Part shown: piece by piece, positions 7,430 through 15,446 of the stretch
How the letters are laid out: every line of letters begins with the position of its first letter
Numbering within the stretch: the stretch's first letter is position 1
DNA from: an uncultured Oscillospiraceae bacterium
GTDB taxonomy: Bacteria; Bacillota; Clostridia; Oscillospirales; Oscillospiraceae
Direction of reading: 5' to 3'
DNA length: 49,442 nucleotides
Assembly: GCA_934574095.1 (NCBI GenBank)
Contig: CAKTMW010000009.1
Location: 1-49,442 of the forward strand
The notes under the pieces: generated by a model
Seen by the model: only the letters and a program-made list of their open reading frames with translations
Told to the model about the DNA's origin: nothing
The model's database searches: none
Made by a program: the position numbers and the translations under genes

Positions 7430-7745
7430 ACGGGGACATCAGCTTCAGTCCCACGATGCCGATCAGCAGCAGCGCGGCGAAAAACATGCGTCCGGCGGTG
7501 GCAGGCTCCTTGAACAGCACCAGTCCCACGACAACCGCACCCAGTGCGCCGATGCCAGTCCAGATGCCGTAGGCCGTGCCAAGCGGCAGCGTTTTCATGG
7601 CCTGCGACAAGAGACCGAAGCTGGCCAGCATTCCCACGATGGTCAGCGCAGAAAAGCCCAGTTTGGTAAAGCCCTCGGACAGCTTCAGGCATGTAGACCA
7701 GAATACCTCCATGAGCCCGGCAATCCCCAAAAACACCCATGCCAT
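7425..7745 (-). CDS. SMR family exporter, Gdx/SugE type (guanidinium)
   Basis: The protein has 106 residues, the standard four-helix SMR length. The conserved membrane glutamate is in helix 1 (AGLMEVFW, residue about 13). The text (LGTAYGIWTGIGALGAV, then IGIVGLKL near the end) follows the SugE/Gdx branch rather than the EmrE multidrug branch. Gdx proteins export guanidinium in exchange for protons as dual-topology dimers. AGGAGG lies about 10 bases before ATG 7745. It has its own promoter and a structured 100-base leader. Substrate assignment is by family resemblance only. Confidence 0.85.
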   Translation of the reverse strand: MAWVFLGIAGLMEVFWSTCLKLSEGFTKLGFSALTIVGMLASFGLLSQAMKTLPLGTAYGIWTGIGALGAVVVGLVLFKEPATAGRMFFAALLLIGIVGLKLMSPS

Positions 7746-7765
7746 ATGAAAATTTCCTCCTGATA

Positions 7766-7845
7766 AATAAAAATCGCGCCTTCTCTGCATCTTCAACGGC
7801 CTAACGATGCAGAAAAAACGCGTTGAACCACCCGGCGGCGTGTTC
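7766..7845 (-). promoter_or_regulatory. Structured leader with terminator hairpin and loop pseudoknot upstream of the SMR gene
   Basis: Read on the minus strand, a short hairpin (arms 7845-7842 and 7828-7825) is followed by a 17-bp stem (7822-7806 with 7791-7775, including G-U pairs) and a U-rich tail (7773-7766), the form of an intrinsic terminator. The 14-base loop holds a 7-base stretch (7798-7792) perfectly complementary to 7827-7821, which overlaps the 3' arm of the first hairpin. The alternatives compete, as in riboswitches and attenuators. It does not match the guanidine-I, -II or -III layouts I know. Confidence 0.6.
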
Positions 7846-7851
7846 AGTAAG

Positions 7852-7880
7852 AATATACCACATGACGTCCCCCAGGTCAA
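7852..7880 (-). promoter_or_regulatory. Promoter of the SMR gene
   Basis: TTGACC (7880-7875) and TATATT (7857-7852) are 17 bases apart on the minus strand, about 100 bases before the start codon. Confidence 0.75.
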
Positions 7881-7925
7881 GTCATCATTTTCTTCATTTC
7901 TATGACTTTTTACATGGTTCGCCCC

Positions 7926-7954
7926 TTGAAAACAGTCGTTTTTTGTGGTATCTT
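7926..7954 (+). promoter_or_regulatory. Promoter of the PH-domain gene
   Basis: TTGAAA (7926-7931) and TATCTT (7949-7954) are 17 bases apart, about 75 bases upstream of ATG 8030. Confidence 0.55.
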
Positions 7955-8029
7955 AATACTATCAAAATTTGCGATATTCGGCTGTACGGATTACGCCGCG
8001 CAGGAAGGATCGCAGAAAGGACGTATTTT

Positions 8030-8404
8030 ATGGTCGATTTTGAAAATGGGGCCATATTTAAGTTAAAGCCAGATAACGGCAAGAGCGCCCGCCTGGTGGA
8101 AGACATTCTGATTCCAGGCGAAACGGTGCTCGGCTCCTACACTGTTGTCCGCGACTTTGTGGTGTTTACCGACAAGCGTGTGATCTCCTGTAATATTCAG
8201 GGCGTTACTGGCATGAGGCGGGACTTTACCTCAATGCCATACAGCAAGGTTTCGGTGTTCTCCATCGAAACGGCAGGATTACTTGACTTGGATTCCGAGT
8301 TGGAGATGTACTTCCCTGGCGTTGGGCGAGTTCATTTTGACTTTACCGGGAATTCCGATATCAAGGCGATCGGTCAGGCCATTGGCAAATACGTTCTCAT
8401 GTGA
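8030..8404 (+). CDS. Bacterial PH-domain protein (bPH_1/YokE-like)
   Basis: The protein has 124 residues; AGAAAGGA lies 8 bases before ATG 8030. The pattern ILIPGETVLGSYTVVRDFVVFTDKRV, then SMPYSKVSVFSIETAG, then a helix at the end (IKAIGQAIGKYVL) fits the single-domain bacterial PH fold. Such proteins are soluble, oligomeric and of unknown ligand; they often sit beside stress or membrane genes. A small gene follows 32 bases later, probably on the same transcript. Confidence 0.8.
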   Translation: MVDFENGAIFKLKPDNGKSARLVEDILIPGETVLGSYTVVRDFVVFTDKRVISCNIQGVTGMRRDFTSMPYSKVSVFSIETAGLLDLDSELEMYFPGVGRVHFDFTGNSDIKAIGQAIGKYVLM

Positions 8405-8436
8405 TTTTTTTGTTTTTAATATAAGGAGGCTTTTCC

Positions 8437-8637
8437 ATGGAACTCGATATTCACAAACTTTCACCGGAGGCGCGAGAGACGTTGGACCGCTGTGTTTCTT
8501 ACGGATGGAGACCGTCTGTCGCCGCAAAAATTCTGAATTGTAAGTTTGGCTTTACGCTGACCTCCAAGGATGTCACGCGTATCCTGGCCGAATTGGCGGA
8601 AGAAAACCCCAGCCGCGGAAACGGGATCAAGAAATAA
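8437..8637 (+). CDS. Small helical protein, possibly DNA binding
   Basis: The protein has 66 residues; AAGGAGG lies 7 bases before ATG 8437. The middle (WRPSVAAKILNCKFGF, then TSKDVTRILAEL) reads as two helices joined by a turn, which could be a helix-turn-helix, but no family is recognised. It lies behind the PH-domain gene. Confidence 0.65.
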   Translation: MELDIHKLSPEARETLDRCVSYGWRPSVAAKILNCKFGFTLTSKDVTRILAELAEENPSRGNGIKK

Positions 8638-8650
8638 GCAGAATGCTTCA

Positions 8651-8882
8651 AAAGGGGCGCTACCCAAGGCCGACTCCGCATAAGAGAACATACGGTTTTG
8701 CCTGCGCCTATTTGGCTAAACTGCTTCGCACCGGAAAAGAGCATATTTTGTGCAGGATCAAGGCGCGATGGTGAAGGCATGCTGACGCATGGCGAGCCAG
8801 CGCAACGAAGATATCCGTGCAAAATCTGCCTTTTACGGCGTGTGTTTTCTTATGTGGAGCCGGCCAACGGCAGCGCCCCTTC
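8651..8882. repeat. Palindromic dispersed-repeat element (about 230 bp)
   Basis: The segment 8651-8694 and the reverse complement of 8839-8882 align over 44 bases with about nine differences (shared blocks AGGGGCGCT, GGCCG, CATAAGA). No convincing gene lies inside. Terminal inverted repeats, short length and absence of coding suggest a MITE-like or repeat-pair element. It sits between the host gene at 8437 and the prophage attachment site. The stretch 8638-9111 otherwise holds only the scars listed below. Confidence 0.65.
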
Positions 8883-8898
8883 TCTGTCCATGTCAGCA

Positions 8899-8923
8899 AA
8901 AATGTGGACAAATCGGTTTTTTA
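8899..8923. other. Orphan copy of the prophage right-arm sequence on the host side
   Basis: Bases 8899-8923 match 48429-48453 of the prophage right arm in all but two of 25 positions, including ATGTGGACAAA (8902-8912) and the following TCG-N-TTTTTT. This lies 220 bases outside attL. It looks like the remnant of an earlier related element that used the same site. Confidence 0.6.
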
Positions 8924-9003
8924 TACTTTCACAACTTCTGTGCGCGAAAAAGCGCAGAACTATTGAACGCTGAGATACAAAAATATAGTGTAGGAACATA
9001 GAT

Positions 9004-9066
9004 GTAGGAGCGGTATAGGAGTAATGCAGGAATTCCCTGCATTTCCTCACTTTTTACCGCTCCTAC
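9004..9066. repeat. Nested inverted repeat next to the displaced gene end
   Basis: Arms 9004-9015 and 9055-9066 are a perfect 12-bp inverted repeat, with an inner perfect 8-bp hairpin (9023-9030 and 9036-9043). It lies 46 bases downstream of the displaced GGGtGRT stop codon on the minus strand and may have been its terminator, although no T run follows on that strand. Confidence 0.55.
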
Positions 9067-9111
9067 TTGCGTCTATATTCTAGTGTTTATGCGCCTTTGC
9101 GGTCCGTTCAC

Positions 9112-9183
9112 TTACTTGACCGCTTCCTCCACCGCCACGGCGACGGCGACGGTAGCACCGACCATAGGATTGTTGCCCATGCC
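9112..9183 (-). pseudogene. Displaced 3' end of the GGGtGRT gene
   Basis: The minus strand reads in frame GMGNNPMVGATV, then alternating A/V residues and VEEAVK plus TAA (9114-9112). This is the same C-terminus as the intact gene at 48519, which ends VEEAMKA. The part left of the 26-bp core (9112-9130) is the original host end; the part right of it (9157-9183) is phage DNA that mimics the gene with synonymous changes. The fragment has no start and is not a functional gene. Confidence 0.85.
9131..9156. repeat. attL core
   Basis: These 26 bases (ACCGCCACGG at the left, GGTAGC at the right) are identical to 48541-48566. Similarity continues imperfectly for some 10 bases to the left and 27 to the right, because the phage site copies the 3' end of the target gene. 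Confidence 0.88.
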
Positions 9184-9319
9184 TTACAAACCATTTTCTT
9201 GCTTTCCAACCGTTGCCACTCTTTTCTCAAAAAACCGCATAATATCAAGATTTTTCCTCATGTTGACCTGTCATTCCTTTCTTGATCTTTCCTCTTGTTT
9301 TTCTCGTTTCTACTGTAAA

Positions 9320-9341
9320 ATGTGGACAAAATGTGGACAAA
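9320..9341. repeat. Tandem 11-bp repeats, candidate integrase arm sites (left)
   Basis: ATGTGGACAAA occurs twice without a gap (9320-9330 and 9331-9341). The same tandem pair is found at the right end (48421-48442). Direct repeats of about 11 bp near each end, inside the prophage, are typical arm-type binding sites of tyrosine integrases. Confidence 0.65.
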
Positions 9342-9346
9342 TTTCA

Positions 9347-9389
9347 GCAGCAACTGTGAGGCCTTTTGGCCTCTCAGTTGCTGCTTTTT
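9347..9389. terminator. Terminator at the end of the late operon
   Basis: Arms 9347-9363 and 9368-9384 pair with one mismatch around a TTTT loop. Five T follow on the plus strand. It lies just behind the stop codon of the last minus-strand phage gene (9396). Confidence 0.75.
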
Positions 9390-9395
9390 ACCTGC

Positions 9396-12300
9396 TTACA
9401 TCTTGAATACCGGAAACGGCACATCTCCACTTTCAGCATCGAGTCCCCTGAATCTTGGAAATGCTACTCCGCTTTCTGCATAGCTTTCCCCTTTGAATCT
9501 CGGAAATGTCACCGTTTCTTCATGTGCATTTGCCCCTCCAAAGGTTGGAAATTCTGCATATCCCAGATACTTATATAGGCTCTTCCTCCAGTCAGAAATA
9601 TCGTCGCCGTCATTCGCATTCTCCGCAGCAATATCAATAAGTCGATAGGAAGATTCTTCTGCCGTCATCCCCAGCACCCACGGTGCCTTTCCATGGGTAC
9701 TGCTGGCGTAGCCGTTCAGGTAGTACAGGGCATCCTTCTGGCTGTCCGTCAAGTCAATGGTATTGATGGCGTTCAGCTTCGCCTCGCGTTTCGTCAGGCC
9801 GCTGGTGGCGATCTTATACTGGAGATACTGGTAATCCGTGATCCCCGTCTCCTTCAGGGCGTCGATCTTCTCAATGTCCTCATCCCCGGCTACCAGGCTC
9901 TTGTACAGGGACGCCTTCTGACTGTCTGACAGGCGGCTGCGGTCGATCAGGCGCATCTTGTCCGCGTCCTTCTCCTGCTCTTTCAGAGCCATCAACAGGT
10001 TCGTGACGGTGCCATAGTCGGCCTCGGAATTGTACTGCACCGCGTCCATGGCCTTCCATTCTGTTTCGCTGGCCATGGTCTGATAATAGGTGACCCACTT
10101 GCCCGCGCCGCTGATGTCGGACTGACGCAGCGCGTCACGCTGCCGCTCGGCTCTGGTGGATTCCTCGGTTTTCTCGATGCTCCGCAGCTCTTGAATCAGG
10201 TCATAGCTGGCCTTGGCGGACACGCCGCGATCCTGCATCTGCCGGAACGCTTCCGTCTGATTCTCCGAGAAGTCGCTGGTGCGTTCGGCGTAATATGCCT
10301 GGGATTCATCCAACGCGCTGCGGCCAAACAGCAGGCCCTTGGCGGCGTTCCACGGCGTCTGGTCCACCTGATACCGCAGCTTGCCCTTGGAGTATACGCC
10401 GCCCTGGCCCACGGCGATGCCGCCTTGCAGCGTCTTTCGCGCCTGGTTGCCCGCATAGACGAACTCACCCGCCGCTGTCAGCCCCTTATCCAGTGTGTCC
10501 ATGCTGAGCAGGCCGTTATTCTTCACGGATTCCGCAAAGTCCTTCACCTTGGAAAGGTCCGTGGTCGGCAGCGTCTGGTCTCCCACGCCCAGCAGCGCCG
10601 CCACCTGGCCCACAACGGGAACGTCGTTCATCGCGTCTCCACCCAGGCTTTTCAGGAACGCCCACCAGTCGCGGTCCGCTTCATCGTCGTCATCGTCATC
10701 CGTACCAAACAGCCGGATATCGAAGATGGATTGCAGCACGTCGTCCACCAGCGCCAGCTTCGATACACCCATGGACTTGCCCAGCGCTTCCAACACGCTG
10801 CCGATCACGTCATACGGCACCGGCGATCCGCCGGACAGCGCCCCGACGCCCAGGTTCAGCAAAAAAGCGTAGATCAGATATTTGGCCACCCGCACACCCA
10901 TAACACCGGCGGCGTATGCCTTGCCCTGTTCCCGCGCCATCTGCTGCACCTCGTTGGGAATGTCCCGGCTCACATGCTCCCAGCTGTTCATGGCCTCCAG
11001 CTGGAACCGTGTCACGATCTGCCAGAAGGGATTTTTCGTGTCGAACAGCACCGGCTTCTCGCCCCTGGCCCGTGAGCCCATGACGCTGCGTCCGTATTCG
11101 TCCGCCAGCTTCATAGCCTCGGCGTGGCTCTTCCCCGCGTTAGCCTCCTTCAGGTACTTACTGCGTACCGCCACATAGGACGTGAAGCTGTCCACAGCTT
11201 CCGTCATGGCAAAGCCAGCCTCCTTGAACTTTTCCCATCCGGTTTCCGGCCCCAGCAGCCAGTCGATACCCTTCTTCCCTTTCAGGAAGTTGCTCTCCTG
11301 TACAAAATCTGCCCGCTCCTTCTTGCTTTTGAAGAAGTCGCCTATGGCATGCAGCGTGGCCTTTTCGCCGTTCTCCGCCGCCACCATGGGTATCTGCGAG
11401 GTCTGGTTCAGTGCCGAACTGACGTTAAAGGCCAGCTTGGCCCCGCCATACTTGCCCGTCAGGGTATTGATCCAGTTCAGCGATCCGCGCCCCGTGGCCG
11501 CCTCCGCGCCGCGGTCCACCATGTTCTGCTTGCCCGCCAGCCGGTTCGCGTAGTTGTCCAGGTACTTTGCCATTTCGCTGTACCGCTTCACGTTGCCGAT
11601 CTGGTCGTACAGCTTGCCGATGTAGTCCTCCAGAAAGACCTTGGCGTCTCCGGCTGCCAGCTCCGTTCCTTTCTGGATCACGCCGTTCATCCGCAGGAAG
11701 TCCGCGATCTCTCCATCCGTGAAGTTCCGGGCGTTCTCCGCCCAGCCGATCTGCTCGCTGGCCTCCTCGCTGCTGTACGTCTTGCGGATATACCGCTCCG
11801 CCGTGCGGATACGCATGATGTCATCCGTGTGGTAGAAGATGTTGCCTAAGTAGTACACATAATCCTCAAAGCCCTTGGCGATATCGTATTCCGTGTTGAC
11901 GCCGTGGCGCTCCTGGAAGAAGGGATTATACTGTTTGTAAGGCTTCAAATCTGCGGTCTTGCCGGAGATGGACGTGGGCAGGCTCATGGCCGTGTCGTCC
12001 AGGCCCAGCAGCTTCAGCGCCTTGGAAAAAGCAGTTTTCTCCGCCTCCGGCTGCATATGCGGCGCGTAGCCCTCAATAAAGCCGATGGTCTGATATCCGT
12101 GGGCTACCAGGAAGCTGTTGATGCCTTCATACAGTTCCTTATAAAGCCCGCTGTAGGTCTCCACCGCTTTGCTGACCACCGCACTGTCGGCGGTCTTGCT
12201 GTCGTTCAGCTCATCCAGCGCTTTCAGATAGGTCTGGTAGTTTTGCAGGTCCTGATATTCCTGATAGGAAGAATCGATGCCGAACTCTTTGGCGGCGTCC

Positions 12301-15300
12301 GCCGCTGAAGCGCCGTTCCGCACGTTTTCCACCGCGCCTTTGTATTGCGTATCAAAGGCGCCCACACGCTTCTCAGATGCCCGGTATTCCACGATCTTCT
12401 GCACAAGCTCCCGCTCTTTGCGGTTCAGCGGTCGCTCCGTACCCTCGCTGTCCTTGAAGGTACGTACCCGGTCCAGCATGGAGTTGACCCAGTCGATCTG
12501 CCGCCCGTTGTTCTCCGTCACCGGGTAGAACAACGTTTCATAGACCTTCTTTCCGTGCTCCGGCCCCCATTCCGTGGCGCAGATACGTGCCGGAGTTTGT
12601 AGATTGCGCCGCAATGTGCTGAACTGCTTGGCGATCTTTCCGCTGGGCTTTCTCAGGCCCGCCGGGTCTGTCCGTAGACCACCCTCATCATAGGCCACAT
12701 CCATGCCCAACAGCGGCTCCATTTTGGCCTCTTCCCTCTCGAAGATGGCCGCCCGCCGCTGCCGCAGCAGCATGGTTTCCGGGGCTGTGTCCATGGTGCG
12801 GTAATAGTCGGCCAGCGTCTCCACTGTCTCCCGGTTCACTGTGTTGGGGATGTCCGCCGCGTCCAGTGTGCCGTCTGCCAGCTTCCGGGCGAAGGCGTGT
12901 TCCTTCTCTGTGGCGGGTATCTTGCTCATCTGCTTCTGCATCTGCTTTCTGGCGGAGTTGTTCCCGTGTACGCTCTGCGCCAGGTTGTCCGCACCGGCAT
13001 AGTCGGCTTCTGAACCGAACGGCTCCACGCCCAGCTTTTTCAGCGCCTCCGGCATTTCCCGGCCCTGCTGTTCCCGCTGAACTCTCTGCTCCACGGCCCG
13101 CTCCGCTGCCGCGTCGGTCATGGCGTCCATCTGCCGCACACGGTCCCGGACACTGGCCTTTTCAGCCTCTGCCTTGGCCCTGGCGCGTTCCTCATAGGTG
13201 GTCAGCTGCGGACTCCGCAGGCCGTTGTCAACAGATTCACGCAGCGCATCAATGTCCGCCACCAGATTGGCGACGCGATCCGCGCTCTGTGTTGCCTGCC
13301 GCTCCTCATAGGTGCGGCCCTGTTCGTCCGTCAGCCGTGGCATTTTCAGCGGAGCCGCCGGGACCGCTGCATATTCTCCGCCGTTCTGCATACCCTGCAT
13401 ATTGACACCTGTTCCGCTTTGTGGTACACTTGTCTCAACGGTAGATGTACCGTCCCTGAAGACTATGTTGCGTTCGAGTAGCGCTCCTGTAGGGGATGGT
13501 GCATCTACTCTTTTTATTGACGTGATTTCCTCCGGCTCCAAAAAGTAAACTACATTTTGCGGATCAGCGCCGTTTTTCCCTTGTACGACTTTCACCTTGA
13601 TATCTGCGTAATACGGGATGCCATCCACATAGAAGCTGGTTCGCAGCGTGTCAAAGCCGTCTATCTGCGGGCGGCTTTTCCTATCTCCGTTACTCTCGGC
13701 CCAATAGCTATTGTCGATTGCCTTTTCCAAGTTATCCACAAGCAGAATTCTTTCAAGCGGCAGCATTTCATGTTCCCGTGTATAAAGCATCTTGTTCAAG
13801 GACGCTTTCGTCACGTCAACATAGTATTCCTGTCCGTTTTTCGTGATATTAGACGCCAGCAGATAGGCAGGTTTTCCATCTGCGATACCCAGCCGCCGGA
13901 TGGTGTCCTCTTTCACCTGCTGCCGGTAGCGGTTGCCGTATACAGTGCTGATATCCGCCCCTGACGGGTTATATTTTTCAGATGAAAGCTCCAGCCTGCC
14001 GATTCTTGGGTCGCTGACATTCTGCGGCTTTTCCCCACGATACTCCGCCGCCTGCCGCTCGGCATACGTGGTCAGCTGTGGCATACGCAGCCCGTCCCGC
14101 GCGGGCATGATCCGCCCCATGGCGTCGCTGGCCCGCCGGGCGTTGGCGGCGGCGTCGGCGCTGCCCAGGCCATTGCGCCGCAGGTCGGCGTAGTAGTTGT
14201 TCTCCGCCGCCTGTGCCTGTCCCTGCTGTACGCCACGCGCCAGCTGTGTGCCGCCTCCCGCAATGCCCATGGCCGCGCCCAGCAGAAAGTCATAGCCCCA
14301 CTGCGCCAGATCGTCCGCGGAGTAGATGCGGCCCTTGCCGTCATCCAGCCGCAGCAGCCGGTCCACCAGCGGGTTCAATAGGTCGCTGGTCACTTCCTCT
14401 ACGCCCTCGCCCACGCCGTTGATGATCCATGTCAGCAGCGCTTGCCCGGTGGTGTTTTGGGTCAGCTTGCTCACCAGCTTTTCCACCACGTCGTCTGCCG
14501 CCGCGCCGCCGTAGACTTTAGAGAACGCGCCGAACATCTTCTCCGTGAACACCTCAATGCCGGCGCTCTTCAATCCAGCCAGGAATTGCTGCTGTTCGCT
14601 CTTGCCCTGCCGCCGGGCCTCGCCCGCCGCCTGGCCGTAGCTACGCATGCCCATCATGGCCAGGCCGCTGCCCGGCAGGACCAGGTTGGCCAGGGCGTCC
14701 CCGGCCATCTGTGTGCCGGTCACGCCCATGTCCACCAGGAATTGGCCCACAGTCCCCAGCCCCTGCTTGGCCTCCTGTTCGTACTGCTGCCCTCTTTCCG
14801 TCAGGCGGTCAGCCACGCCGAAGATCTTCTGCTGGCTCAGCTTCTGCCGTACACGCCGCTGCTGCTCCTGCTGTCGGATACTCTCGCTGATGTCCGTCCC
14901 TTTTGTGCGGTTCTCCCGTACCGCCCGGCCCAGGTCGCCAAAGCCGGAGAACTGGCCCATGCTCTGCTGCCCTGTGGTGGGCCGGAACTGCCCGGCGATC
15001 TCCGTAAAGCCCGCCGCGGTGCCTGCCGCGCCCGCCTTCACGGTCTTTGCTACCCGGTCCATGGCCTTTCCGGCCCTGGTGTAGTCCCCGGCGCCAAACG
15101 CCTGAATGGTGGGCAGCTTCAGCTGTTTCGGCGCCTGCGCCGTCGCGGTCTTCTGCGCCGGAGTGCTGACCTTCGTCAGCTTCGGTACGGTCAGCTGCTG
15201 CTTGGGCAGCTGCACCGGCGTCACGGCGCTGCCGCCCAGCGCGGTGCCCCGCATGGTGCGTCCCGTCGCCGCCGCCTTGGTGCCCGCCGCCGTGGCGGTT

Positions 15301-15428
15301 TGCTTCTTGTTGTTCGCCGCGAAAGGATTTGTGGAATTGCCGGAACGGGGCGCGGAAAGCGCCCCGTTTTGCTGCTTTTTCTTCGTTTCCTTCCGCGGGT
15401 CGTAATCATCCAGAAAACGATATCCCAT
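9396..15428 (-). CDS. Giant polyvalent virion protein (2010 aa), probable ejection protein
   Basis: This is the largest gene of the phage and the last of the late operon. Residues 1-130 are basic and low complexity. Residues about 210-400 are Ala/Gly-rich helices that could cross membranes. About 480-640 (YLLASNITKNGQEYYVDVT, then FYVDGIPYYADIKVKVV) resembles a large-polyvalent-protein-associated (LPD/MuF-type barnase-like) domain and is flanked by a duplicated motif PQLTTY-x-ER. A long helical region with one hydrophobic stretch (AKYLIYAFLLNLGVGAL) follows, then an Asp run (DDDDDD). The C-terminus carries four FPxF motifs. Proteins like this are packaged and injected with phage DNA. AGGAAGGAGA precedes ATG 15428. 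Confidence 0.72.
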   Translation of the reverse strand: MGYRFLDDYDPRKETKKKQQNGALSAPRSGNSTNPFAANNKKQTATAAGTKAAATGRTMRGTALGGSAVTPVQLPKQQLTVPKLTKVSTPAQKTATAQAPKQLKLPTIQAFGAGDYTRAGKAMDRVAKTVKAGAAGTAAGFTEIAGQFRPTTGQQSMGQFSGFGDLGRAVRENRTKGTDISESIRQQEQQRRVRQKLSQQKIFGVADRLTERGQQYEQEAKQGLGTVGQFLVDMGVTGTQMAGDALANLVLPGSGLAMMGMRSYGQAAGEARRQGKSEQQQFLAGLKSAGIEVFTEKMFGAFSKVYGGAAADDVVEKLVSKLTQNTTGQALLTWIINGVGEGVEEVTSDLLNPLVDRLLRLDDGKGRIYSADDLAQWGYDFLLGAAMGIAGGGTQLARGVQQGQAQAAENNYYADLRRNGLGSADAAANARRASDAMGRIMPARDGLRMPQLTTYAERQAAEYRGEKPQNVSDPRIGRLELSSEKYNPSGADISTVYGNRYRQQVKEDTIRRLGIADGKPAYLLASNITKNGQEYYVDVTKASLNKMLYTREHEMLPLERILLVDNLEKAIDNSYWAESNGDRKSRPQIDGFDTLRTSFYVDGIPYYADIKVKVVQGKNGADPQNVVYFLEPEEITSIKRVDAPSPTGALLERNIVFRDGTSTVETSVPQSGTGVNMQGMQNGGEYAAVPAAPLKMPRLTDEQGRTYEERQATQSADRVANLVADIDALRESVDNGLRSPQLTTYEERARAKAEAEKASVRDRVRQMDAMTDAAAERAVEQRVQREQQGREMPEALKKLGVEPFGSEADYAGADNLAQSVHGNNSARKQMQKQMSKIPATEKEHAFARKLADGTLDAADIPNTVNRETVETLADYYRTMDTAPETMLLRQRRAAIFEREEAKMEPLLGMDVAYDEGGLRTDPAGLRKPSGKIAKQFSTLRRNLQTPARICATEWGPEHGKKVYETLFYPVTENNGRQIDWVNSMLDRVRTFKDSEGTERPLNRKERELVQKIVEYRASEKRVGAFDTQYKGAVENVRNGASAADAAKEFGIDSSYQEYQDLQNYQTYLKALDELNDSKTADSAVVSKAVETYSGLYKELYEGINSFLVAHGYQTIGFIEGYAPHMQPEAEKTAFSKALKLLGLDDTAMSLPTSISGKTADLKPYKQYNPFFQERHGVNTEYDIAKGFEDYVYYLGNIFYHTDDIMRIRTAERYIRKTYSSEEASEQIGWAENARNFTDGEIADFLRMNGVIQKGTELAAGDAKVFLEDYIGKLYDQIGNVKRYSEMAKYLDNYANRLAGKQNMVDRGAEAATGRGSLNWINTLTGKYGGAKLAFNVSSALNQTSQIPMVAAENGEKATLHAIGDFFKSKKERADFVQESNFLKGKKGIDWLLGPETGWEKFKEAGFAMTEAVDSFTSYVAVRSKYLKEANAGKSHAEAMKLADEYGRSVMGSRARGEKPVLFDTKNPFWQIVTRFQLEAMNSWEHVSRDIPNEVQQMAREQGKAYAAGVMGVRVAKYLIYAFLLNLGVGALSGGSPVPYDVIGSVLEALGKSMGVSKLALVDDVLQSIFDIRLFGTDDDDDDEADRDWWAFLKSLGGDAMNDVPVVGQVAALLGVGDQTLPTTDLSKVKDFAESVKNNGLLSMDTLDKGLTAAGEFVYAGNQARKTLQGGIAVGQGGVYSKGKLRYQVDQTPWNAAKGLLFGRSALDESQAYYAERTSDFSENQTEAFRQMQDRGVSAKASYDLIQELRSIEKTEESTRAERQRDALRQSDISGAGKWVTYYQTMASETEWKAMDAVQYNSEADYGTVTNLLMALKEQEKDADKMRLIDRSRLSDSQKASLYKSLVAGDEDIEKIDALKETGITDYQYLQYKIATSGLTKREAKLNAINTIDLTDSQKDALYYLNGYASSTHGKAPWVLGMTAEESSYRLIDIAAENANDGDDISDWRKSLYKYLGYAEFPTFGGANAHEETVTFPRFKGESYAESGVAFPRFRGLDAESGDVPFPVFKM

Positions 15429-15446
15429 GGCGGTCTCCTTCCTGTA

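Noticed and set aside
7746..7880. N-terminal extension of the SMR protein to 7880
   Set aside because: The extension would have to start within the -35 promoter hexamer, contains cysteines and prolines unlike SMR proteins, and covers the structured leader; ATG 7745 has a proper ribosome site.
8698..8973. A 91-codon plus-strand frame in the repeat region
   Set aside because: It is made of the palindromic repeat and the phage-arm scar. It lacks a ribosome site and its peptide looks like the spurious ORFs such repeats generate.
9083..9406. A 107-codon plus-strand frame across attL
   Set aside because: It is antisense to the displaced GGGtGRT gene end and then runs through the arm sites and a terminator.
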